In this document: in pieces, positions 55,794 to 64,000 of the stretch
Numbering within the stretch: position 1 is the first letter of the stretch
Layout of the letters: the number at the start of each line of letters is the position of its first letter
From: Chloranthus sessilifolius
Taxonomy: Eukaryota; Streptophyta; Magnoliopsida; Chloranthales; Chloranthaceae
Reading direction: 5' to 3'
Length of the DNA: 64,000 bases
NCBI GenBank assembly: GCA_021018995.1
Contig: CM037598.1
Span: forward strand, 50,111,185-50,175,184
Position numbers and translations under genes: made by a program
The notes under the pieces: model-generated
Databases searched by the model: none
What the model saw: only the letters and a program-made list of their open reading frames with translations
Told to the model about the DNA's origin: nothing

Positions 55794-57406
55794 CTAGGGG
55801 ATTGCTCCCTCATTTGCAGCCTTAGCCAAAGGGGCTTCTTTCTTTTTGATTTTTTCTTTACCTTGAGGATCCATATCATCCTCTTTATTGACACTGCATG
55901 GTTCTGCCAGGTCCACCACTGGTGGCCTTTGTTGTGTTCTTGGAAAACTCATTCCATTTTCTTCCTTCAAACTTCTCACAGGCTCACAGCCCACTTGATT
56001 GTCCACTAGCCTACCACTCCTCAAAGTTGTCACAGATTTGGCTTCCTCATAGGTGGAGGAAACTTCACCCACTACAAACTGTCTTCATGGATTATCCTGT
56101 GGTTGGCTAGGTAACCTTCCTCCCTCTCTCCTAGTCAGAGCATCAGACAGCTGACCAAGCTGGTCCTCTATCTTTTTTATGCTCTAGTTGTGAGAGTGCA
56201 CAGTTTGGGTTAAGGTGTTTAAGTTCTGTAATGAAGATAGAACTTGTTCCTCAAAAGATGGTGTTCTCACAGCTGGAGTAGGTGCAGCTTGCTGCACAGG
56301 AGGAGGTACATGTTGGGCCAAGGGTTGCTGATATTGAGGTCTTGGAGCATAACCTTCTCGATAGGGCTGAGCATTTCTATAGGGCATGGGCTGCTGGGGC
56401 TGCTGCTGCTGCTGGTTGGGGTATCCATCTTATCTCCACCTCAGATTAGGGTGGTTTCTCCATTGATACCTAGCAACAGGTTGCTGCCCATAGGCTTGAG
56501 TTGCAGCCACATGCTCTGTTACAAAATCAAGAAATTGGTCAGCAGATGGGCATTCTTTCAAGGGATGAGCAGGGGACTGACATATGGTACATGCCTCCTC
56601 CACTCTTGCAGCCATAGGTGACTGCATTGTTCCCATCAGCCTATAAAATTTCAGAGTTAAGCTGTCCACTTTCCTTTCCAACTCACTTGGCACACTCACT
56701 TCATATATCTTTCCCCTTGAGGTGTTCTCTTTCATCAATTTAGGAGGCTCTAGATCTCTTGCTAAGGTTTCCCTTTGCATAGAGTTCTCACTGATAATGT
56801 CAAACAGCTCCCATGCCTCCTCAGCAGTTTTATGGAGATAGGTGCCACCACAGGAGGCATCTATCATATCTCTGCTTTTAGCATCAATTCCCTAGTAAAA
56901 GCTTTGAACCAATTGCCATTCAGGGATTTGATGGTGGGGGAATTTCTTGAGAAGCCCTTTAAATCTCTCCCAAGATTGATGAAAGTCTTAAGTTGGATCT
57001 TGGGTAAAAGAGATGATACCCTTCCTCAACTGACTAGTCTTTGGCATAGGAAAGAATTTGGCTAAAAACTGACATTGGAGATCACTCCAGGACTGAATAC
57101 TGTTGGGTGGAAGCAGGACAACCAGGTCCTGGCTCTGTCTTTTAATGAAAAAGGAAAGAGTCTCATCCTAGTTGCCTCCTCCCCCAAACCTGTGATGTTG
57201 AAGCTAGTGCACAGTCCTAAGAATTCGTCTATATGCTTATATGGGTCCTCCTTGGTCAGGCCGTGAAATGAGGGCAGCATCTGAATGATGGAAGATTTGA
57301 TTTCATAGTTTCCTTGAGCAGTAGGGAACTGAATGCAGAAGGGGGAGTTGTAGACCCCTGGTGCATTGAATTCCTTGAGAGTTCGAGGCTGCTGCTGCTC
57401 ACCCAT
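55794..57406 (-). pseudogene. Element F gag
   Basis: Starts MGEQQQPRTLKEFNAPGVYNSPFCIQFP at 57406. Capsid-like KEDPYKHIDEFLGLC..FPFSLKDRARTWL, a frameshift near 57090, then 56867-56430 with a CTICQSPAHPLKEC zinc knuckle, a Gln/Pro-rich region (56430-56190) and the TLRSGR linker (56072-55794). Homologous to the gag of C and D. Confidence 0.85.
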
Positions 57407-57811
57407 TTCAACAGATTCAAATTCAACAGCTGTGGATGTAGTTGGTCTGGATCTGAGAAGTCTTTCAACCTCTGGATTTAGTGGAATAATCTAAGGTTAA
57501 AGAGTTCTCCTACCAAACATACAACACTCATAAACTGAAAAGAGAATAAATCCTCACACAACTGAAAGAAGCAGCACAACTGACTAATATTCTGAAAGAT
57601 AAAATCAGTAGATCTGAAAATAAACAGGGGAGAAGGGATGCAAACTATAGAGCAGCCTTCAGCACAGCTCTCCTCTCACTCTGTACTCAGATCAGGTGAA
57701 ATGGATACAAAAATACTGAAAAACATAAAAACTCACAAATGCAGTTAGTAAAATCAAACAAAAACTATAAATCTATGATCAAAACTTAGATCTATCAATT
57801 TCTAAACTGCC

Positions 57812-57829
57812 TCCCCGGCAGCGGCGCCT
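57812..57829 (-). promoter_or_regulatory. Primer-binding site of element F, tRNA-Asp
   Basis: The minus strand AGGCGCCGCTGCCGGGGA, two mismatches to the tRNA-Asp complement, 6 nt from the LTR. Confidence 0.85.
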
Positions 57830-57835
57830 AAAACT

Positions 57836-59912
57836 TGTTGGGATGTTTGCCTACCCTCAAATGAGGGTCTAAAATCATCAATAAAACTAGGCAGACATAC
57901 TCATAAAGACCTGCAAGTATTCAGGATCTGTTGTAGCAAGCTTTAAAAGAATGGGAAGTAAGGGAATGTCCACAGGGAGGCTGGTTAGAAATATGATAAA
58001 TCTCCAGATCTGTAAGAGATCTGGCACCCTAGCTATCTCTACTTTAGTTAAAAGACAGAGGAGAGGTTTGAAATGAGTTGTCACTTAAACTAAACTATAA
58101 TTAAAAATTCAGATTGTCTTAGATCGAATCTGGAGCCTCAGATCTTGCAGATGGATGGTTTAAAAACTCAGAAAATAGAGAAGAACAGCTTGGAGGTTGT
58201 CTTCACTGCAATCAGGTTGAGCTAAGCATATCACAGGGGTTCAAAAGGACACAAGTCCCTCAGCTGGCCACAAGCACAACTGCAGGGTATAAATTCCACT
58301 CCAAATCATAGGATCCACCTGGTCTTAAGGCTATGATATGTCCACTTTAAAGGTCACAGACCATCCTAGAGACTTTATCGAATCCATGGATTGCAATGGA
58401 TGAATCCAATTAAGGCCTGAGCTTAGATTTACCTTAAGGTTATGATCTGTCCACTTTAATGGTCACAGACCATCCTAGAGATCTCCTACGAAGCCAGAAC
58501 CTCAATAAGAACAATTAACACTACTACAGATGCTACAATTTCTAGGTCACAGACACAGGAAATTACAGCGATGTCAGATCCAGGGAATTCAAATGATATC
58601 CAAGAGGTCTACCAGTTAAGTGGGTGAGCTGATCAAGCAACTCTTCTACATAAATCCGATCGAGCACCAAAAGGAATCAAAAGAGCTTTAGATCTAATTA
58701 AAACTTTGAAAACAACATTTACATTATAAACAAGGTCACTCTTACAATGGAATGCTCTCAGATCTGTAGTCTGTGCAGCAATTAACCCCAGCAACACTCT
58801 TAACCTTACCCAATTACAGATCTAACTCACTCCTTGCTGCTCCTAGGGATTTAGCCAACCATGGTTGAGCTAAAGGAGGGAAATGGAATCTTACTACAAG
58901 CTCTGATCTCTGGAAAATTGCTCAGAATTTCGATCCCCCCCAATGGCAATTGGGGATCTCTATATATAGCTTTCTCCTCTATTTTTCCCGCCAAAAATCC
59001 CTTCTAGAAGGTCGTCAGAGTTTGTTAGAGCTCTGTCAAAGCACGTGGAGGTTGGAAGCTTAGGCGGTTAAAAGTAAGCTTGTGGTTCCTTTGATAGGTT
59101 CCACTGGTCTCTTGATAGGTACCGATAGGATGAGTTCTCTCTTTGAAGCTTACATAGTTTTAGAAGTTCAAGACATGATTTCGATAAAGTTGGAGAAGCC
59201 CGATGTGTTAAAAGTAAGCTTGTAGTTCCTTTCGATAGGTTCCCTAGTCTCTTCGATAGGTTGGCTGAGTAGTTCAATAGGTCCAGGGGTCCTTTTCGAC
59301 AGGTTCAGCTCTGTGTGCCGTCATCCCGATAGGTTGGCTCTCATTCCTATCGAAAGGCTTAAGAATCCTTTGATACGTTCAATTCCAGCATCTTCATTTT
59401 GATAGGTTCAGGGAGCCTTTGACGGGTTAGAATCGAGCATTTTAGTCCTTTCGCTAGGTTCTCAGATCCGTTCGATAGGTTCCTTTGACACTTTAGGAAA
59501 GTTTTCAATAGGATAGTTTCTTCTTTCCTTTCTTTGCTCGATAGGTTCTGAAATCCTATCGAACTCCTCAATCCATACGAATTCATCCTTCTTCTGCCTT
59601 CGCATCCTGTCGAACCCTTCTCCAACTGCACTAATTCTTTCCTTTTAATCCTCAGCTCCTATTGAAGTCTTCAGACATCTTCTCGATAGGATGTTTTGGA
59701 CCTATCTTCACTTCTTCCCCGTTTTTCTGTTGCTGGGTCTGCATGGTGCTAAGAGATGGCTTCTTTGTGGGCATTCTTAAGTTGTTTGCTACATTATTAC
59801 CAGCTTTCCCTGCTATCTACAAAATGCACTCAACAGAGGCTTATTAGTGTGCTCACAGGTCCATGAAAGGTCAGGTTAAAGGGTGCAAAGTGGCATTTTT
59901 CACCACTTAACA
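57836..59912 (-). repeat. Element F 5' LTR
   Basis: 2077 bp, partner of 47455-49530. The main difference is at 59047-59190, where the right LTR carries a second, altered copy of the GGTTAAAAGTAAGCTTG segment with two motif copies in place of about 100 bp of the left LTR. TATATATA at 58961-58968. Confidence 0.93.
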
Positions 59913-60855
59913 CCAGCATACCTTCAAATCCTAACCTAACCCATGGCCAAGCTACACCCTGAAGGAAGCCCTCTTTGTAGGTTCGCAAGCAGTCATAGTA
60001 TCAGTTAAGTCAACATGGGCCGAGTCGTGAGACGACACCAGAACCCCATCCAGCCGGCTATGACGGAATCGACATCTATGTCATGGCTCTTGAAAAAAAT
60101 AAAAATAATAAAAAATAAAATAAAAATACAAGCTCAAAGCAAGATGTACATAGTGAAAACCTGAAAGGGTATTACAGGTAAAAACAATAGGCTTGTGCGG
60201 ATCAAGTGAAAACCTGAAAGGGCACCACGGGTAAAAAAAAGGAGATAAATAAAAAAATATATAAGAAAAAAAAGAAAAAAGAAGAAAAGTTTGAAATGAT
60301 TGATTGATGTTTTGAGGAACCCTTTTGTCACTCTCCCTGTTACTTATTGTCCGACTGGGCTGCTCATGCTAGTTCGAATTGAGTCCTGATCAGAATTGTC
60401 TTTGTGAAACCCGCACCGTCAAACGTATGACCCGAGGCAAGGAGAAAGGTTTAACTCAATCCAAAGGGATCAATGTTTCAGCCTCGACAACATTCGGAAA
60501 CCCACCCGGGTTCGACTTCAAAGGAAGGGTTCGACCATGCTCAAAGGTGGACCCAGGGTTTCCCAAAGTTTCACCCAGTGATTAAGGCATAAAAAAAAAT
60601 ACACAAAATAAAACCAAAAGGCCAATAGATCTGTATAGATGTATATAATAAACTGCCTTTTGCACCACTTACACCACGTCCCAAAAAAAAAAATAGTCGG
60701 TGTGATGACTAACGTGTTTTCCTTTTTACAAGTATAAATAAAAACAACCAAAACATAATGAAAATATGTATACCAAATAATATGTGTGTATCTATAAAGG
60801 GGTTTTTTACGGCCCTTTTCTATATATCTGATTTGTGCAAAAAGTTCTGTGTGCA
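59913..60855 (+). other. Element E region after integrase, right of F
   Basis: Non-coding. A short repeat GTGAAAACCTGAAAGGG occurs at about 60156 and 60206. A-rich runs. No gene supported. Confidence 0.5.
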
Positions 60856-60863
60856 AGAAGGAG

Positions 60864-62246
60864 TTAGCGACCCAGCTCGCGCTTCAAAGCGCTAATCTCA
60901 ACATGAAGGTCATCTTCCCGGACATTCCATTCAGTCAGCCAAAGACCATGCAGGCTCTTAAACCTCTTCCGAGAAGAATCAGTGACTCCAAAAGCGACGC
61001 TCAGTGATCCCTTCAAACGGAGGACCTTACTCTCTGTTGTTTCTGCTCTAACCTTTTCATATGCCAAAAGTTCTTGTCTTCTCATCCACCAGTAACTCGA
61101 TGCGGGCACGGAGTGCCGTCTCTTTCTTTGATCAGGGGCCTCCAGTATTAATAATCTCTGACAAATCTGGACCATCCAAGAAGCAGCCAGCCAACAATAC
61201 CAGTGCTCGTACTCGGAGAAGTCCTAACCGAGTCTCCTATTCAATATCATACATCGTTGTCGATCGACGCGCCTCCCAAAGAGCAAGAATCCGATCTATG
61301 TCCCTGTGAGGACCCCTAGAAAAATCAAATCACATAAAGGGGATCGGCCTCACAAGGCAATCACGAGGGCAATGAACGGACGCAACACTCGGAATGAAAA
61401 GTAAAAGGTGCTGCCCGTCAATCCTAAGAGGGTGATGCACTCGTGATCTCTACTATAAATTATCGGGAAGGTCCGGTCCAGCCAAGGAAGCCTCCATGTC
61501 AGCTCGGCATTGAACAACCAAAGTTTAAGAGCTGACATATCACCCTGGGGGAGCAAGTGGCATCTACCCTAAAAACATTGGGCCACCTCGCCTCGGGCAA
61601 TATAAAAGCGGGGCACGGGCCCCAAAATAGTAAAATGCTCACCCAACCAGACCTGAAGCAACAAGGGGCATCCCCGAAGGCCCTCCACCTTACCCAAAGC
61701 AAAGGAATCAAGGCATCGGTACAGCTCGGCAAGCACTAAACGCATCATGGACCGGCCCGCCTCCAGCTCCGTCAAAATATCACAAACTGCCAATGAGAAG
61801 CTCTCTCCCCCGGTGAAGAAAAGGATTTCAGAGATGAGACTGAGTGCTAGAACTTTCACATTAAAAACATTCCTAACCGACAATTTTCTGAGGCTTTCGT
61901 CACCGAAAAGTTCTTTGAGGAATTTTAGAGAACACCTTGTGGGCCCCCCAATGAGACTTTTCTCATATTTAGATTTCTTCAAACCGAGAGTAAGGTGAAC
62001 GGATTTAGAATAGCCCGGCTCAGGCATGACCCTTGCAAGTCCCCTGTGAAGCTTCAGGCCAAACAGATTAGATAGCTCCTCAAGGGTTGGGGTTAGCTCC
62101 CGCTTCCCAAAATGAAATATGTGGAAGTTCACATCCCAAAATGAAGCGACGGCATGAAGAAGTTCCCACCAAAGAGGAACCTCTAGGAAGGAAGGAAGGC
62201 GGGATAGCCTAAGGCACTCCAAGTCGGCGAGCTCACTCTCATTCAA
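60864..62246 (-). pseudogene. Element E antisense ORF with plant-mobile-domain similarity
   Basis: Antisense to pol. The main open frame 62246-61569 (225 residues, MNESELADLECL) has LPSFLEVPLWWELLHAVASF, FHIFHFGKRELTPTLEELSNLFGL and later LWLFNAELTWRLPW (61556-61350, another frame). The Trp-rich start followed by FHF..ELTPTLEE..LFGL resembles the plant mobile domain (PMD) of MAIN-like proteins. The coiled-coil-like segment 61175-60864 may be its C-terminal end. Antisense ORFs between pol and the 3' LTR occur in Retand-type elements. Frame breaks could be mutations or introns. Confidence 0.6.
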
Positions 62247-62490
62247 GCTCCCGAATCAGGCCGTTAAAAATTTGGGCCCCAAACCCAACAAGGGGCGAAA
62301 ATTGGCTCCGGGCCCTCCGTGTTAGGGAGGGCTAGAAAGCGTGTCCATGAACGTACAAGGATCTTTTGAGAAGATAAAATCGATGTATGATGATGGACCC
62401 ACCTTGAAAAAGCAAGGGCAAAAAGAACCAATCAAAGAGACCAAGTCAAATAAAAAAGAACTAACTTTTGGACTAACTCGGGTATATAAG

Positions 62491-62498
62491 GACCCACT
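62491..62498 (-). promoter_or_regulatory. TATA-like box before antisense ORF of E
   Basis: The minus strand CTTATATACC lies about 20 bp after palindrome cluster 3 and about 245 bp before the ATG at 62246. The box can be read on both strands, so direction is inferred from the ORF. Confidence 0.45.
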
Positions 62499-62515
62499 GC
62501 TTCCCAGGTTAAACC

Positions 62516-62634
62516 TGGCACAACTAATAGTTACGCCAGTGCATTTTGGCCCCCTTTCTTGCTTGGCGCAACTATTAGTTTCCCCAGCACAGATTGGCTG
62601 AGATTTTGACCTGGCGCAACTAATAGTTGCGCCA
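62516..62634. repeat. Palindrome cluster 3 (three copies) before antisense ORF
   Basis: Copies at 62516-62538, 62564-62586 and 62612-62634. Starts are exactly 48 bp apart. The last copy is a full match to both half-sites. Same motif as in the E LTR and leader. Confidence 0.85.
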
Positions 62635-63011
62635 CACTCCAAACTCCCCCTCTTCAGCCATTTCAGGACCTAACTGAGGGACTTACACCCCTTTTTGTTT
62701 GTTTCACACACCCTGTTCATTTAACAACTTGGTAATTGTTTTGTTTATTTATGTGTAGGATTGATCCTACATCAAGGCATGCAACCCAAGGGGTCACTTT
62801 CTGACAACATTTTAGACCAACACATCCTGCAGAGAAACGGATCCGATACCAAGAAATCGGGGCATAAAAGCAAAGTGGAACTATCTTCCAAAAAAAATAT
62901 ATAATAATAATAATTTGTTTCCAAAACTATCACATCGACCATCCCCCAAATTGTTTAAACAGATCCAAATCAAATTCCAAAAAGTACTGAGTTTTTCAAA
63001 AAACTAAAGGC
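62635..63011 (-). other. Unassigned region right of cluster 3
   Basis: No coding support; an A/T-rich stretch at 62890-62920. Confidence 0.4.
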
Positions 63012-63800
63012 CTATCCCTGGTTTGCGCCCTTTGACTTCTTGTGGCGGCGAGAAGAACTCTGAAAAGTTCGCATGTCCCCCACCCTAGACCATGCCTGCG
63101 AGATCTTGTTGAGTAAGGAGCGTGATTCCTTAGCACGAGCACGTTGCGAAGCACAAACCAAAGTCATGAGTCAGGATCAGTTAAAGGGAAAATGATGATA
63201 AAATGAATAAAGAGGAATAGAACAGCAAGGCACTCACCATCTCTACCTCCCTAAGCTCCTCCAGGTGACGATGGTATGCCGCATACTCCATGGCCGAGTT
63301 GAAGTCCTATATTCTGAACAATGCAATATCAAAGGTCAGGACAATCCTGAAAGCGTGTGTAGAAAGAAACCAAAATGGAGAGAGATTGGGCCATCAGAGG
63401 GCTTACCCCTGGGACCACCTCAGGAGGGGGAACGCGAGCCGCTTCGGTAGAGAGTCGTGCCTGTCGATCTACATCAATGCTGAGGCTCGAAAGGAAGCTA
63501 TCATCAAGGCACCGAAAGGTCCCATAGACTACGGAGGGATCACCAACAGGGATACCAGCGTGAGAAGTCCCCTACAGACTAGCACCCGACGGACCAACAC
63601 TAGAGGGATCCACCCCTGACATATCAGCCGCACTGGGTTCGCCTTCACCATCCGAATCATCCCCTGGGGCGAACTATGAATGAAATAAAGATCCACTTAG
63701 AGGGGAGAAAAAGCCAAACAAAAGCAGAAAGGAACTAATCCAAGCCGAGACAAATTACCTGACCGAGCGGGCCGCCAAATACCAGAAAATTGGCGCTGGG
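63012..63800 (-). pseudogene. Antisense spliced-looking gene fragment in element E
   Basis: Three candidate exons on the minus strand. One at 63673-63407 (89 codons, FAPGDDSDGEGEPSAADMSG, one internal TAG) begins after TTCATTCATAG and ends at GGG before GTAAGC. One at 63306-63238 is exactly 69 bp (DFNSAMEYAAYHRHLEELR) after AATATAG and before GTGAGT. The last ends at the TAG at 63014-63012 (SQRARAKESRSLLNKISQAW). A further donor GTCAG/GTAAT is at 63759. Reading frames join in phase across the first two. It may be the C-terminal part of another antisense ORF; its N-terminus would lie beyond insertion G. Confidence 0.45.
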
Positions 63801-64000
63801 TGTTAGGATATTTTAAGTACTTGCTGCTAACTTTATTGGGAATGGTGATAAGAATGGGGTTAGTGAAAATTAAAGGTGGATTACAGAGCAGCAAGCCTAA
63901 AAATACATAGTCCTGCAAGATACAGGGCCCGTTGTAGAAAGTTTTAATAAGAGTTTGTCCCACAGGGAAAGTTTATCTAAAGCTCCAAGGGAGCTATCTT
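63801..64000 (-). mobile_element. Element G: LTR end of another Athila-like insertion
   Basis: Starts TGTTAGGATATTTT and carries the shared LTR-end block (63908-63966, CCTGCAAGATACAGGGCCCG and GTTTGTCCCACAGG), as in element C. Minus orientation. Only 200 bp are in the window. Confidence 0.7.

Larger units (their letters stand above)
47455..59912 (-). mobile_element. Element F: Athila-type element lacking RT, RNase H and integrase
   Basis: Minus strand: 5' LTR 57836-59912, tRNA-Asp primer site 57812-57829, gag 57406-55794, protease 55793-54906, motif array with TATA 54665-54463, extra ORF 54163-51257, internal polypurine tract 51097-51081, conserved block, terminal tract 49545-49531, 3' LTR 47455-49530. 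The protease region runs straight into the array; RT, RNase H and integrase are gone. The LTRs are very similar, so it is a fairly young insertion. No target-site duplication is visible (GGCCT left, CCAGC right). Confidence 0.92.
35230..64000 (+). mobile_element. Element E: Tat/Ogre-Retand-like Ty3/gypsy element
   Basis: 5' LTR about 35230-36856, tRNA-Arg primer site, leader, long Pro-rich gag, protease with G-patch, RT, degenerate RNase H, archaeal-type RNase H, integrase (to 47042), then after insertion F an antisense ORF at 60864-62246. Dual RNase H and tRNA-Arg priming are known features of the Tat group, and antisense ORFs between pol and the 3' LTR are known in Retand-type members. The 3' LTR is not in the window. 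It is interrupted by F (47455-59912) and G (63801 on). Confidence 0.85.

Noticed and set aside
1-64000. Host protein-coding genes
   Set aside because: Every long ORF is explained by gag, pol, extra or antisense ORFs of elements; nothing else shows codon structure.

Overview
The window is plant nuclear DNA made almost entirely of LTR retrotransposons stacked inside one another; no host gene is visible. Evidence for a plant is the gag-pol type (Ty3/gypsy lineages Athila and Tat/Ogre-Retand), primer-binding sites complementary to plant tRNA-Asp and tRNA-Arg, and multi-kilobase LTRs. The species cannot be named from the sequence; this looks like repeat-rich intergenic or heterochromatic DNA of a flowering plant.

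Layout (my own letters). Element A (+, Athila-like) is the oldest layer: RT at 1-785, RNase H and integrase at 30704-32383, 3' region to about 35229. Its RNase H is split by element B, a solo LTR of about 3.3 kb (791-1881 plus 28465-30698). B is split by element C (-, 1882-28464), which keeps LTRs, gag and an extra ORF but has no pol. The gag of C is split by element D (+, 9812-24062), a full Athila-type element with gag, protease, RT, RNase H, integrase and the extra ORF. Insertions B, C and D have target-site duplications (GACAG/AACAG, CCTCG/CCTCA, CTCCT/CTCCT). Element E (+, Tat/Ogre-Retand-like, from about 35230 to beyond the window) interrupts the 3' tail of A. It has a tRNA-Arg primer site, a proline-rich gag, a protease followed by a G-patch, a degenerate and an archaeal-type RNase H, integrase, and an antisense plant-mobile-domain ORF. 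E is interrupted by element F (-, 47455-59912; gag, protease and extra ORF, but no RT, RNase H or integrase). Its right part is cut by element G (63801 onward).

The most interesting signal is a shared regulatory layout. Each element carries its own short CpG-bearing motif in many copies: CTTTTCGCAAAG-like in D, TTCGATAGGTT in F, TCGCGNAG-like in C, and a near-perfect 23-nt palindrome in E. In each, the array occurs upstream of the LTR TATA box and again inside the element, next to a second TATA box, 200-400 bp before the extra ORF. C and F have lost pol but keep gag, the array and the extra ORF. I infer that the extra ORF is transcribed from an internal promoter and may encode a nuclear factor recognising its own family's motif, comparable in logic to the VANC anti-silencing proteins of VANDAL transposons. 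The motif arrays are visible in the sequence; the function is a hypothesis.

Almost all coding regions carry frameshifts and stops, so these are mostly dead copies, and many 'CDS' calls are labelled pseudogene.
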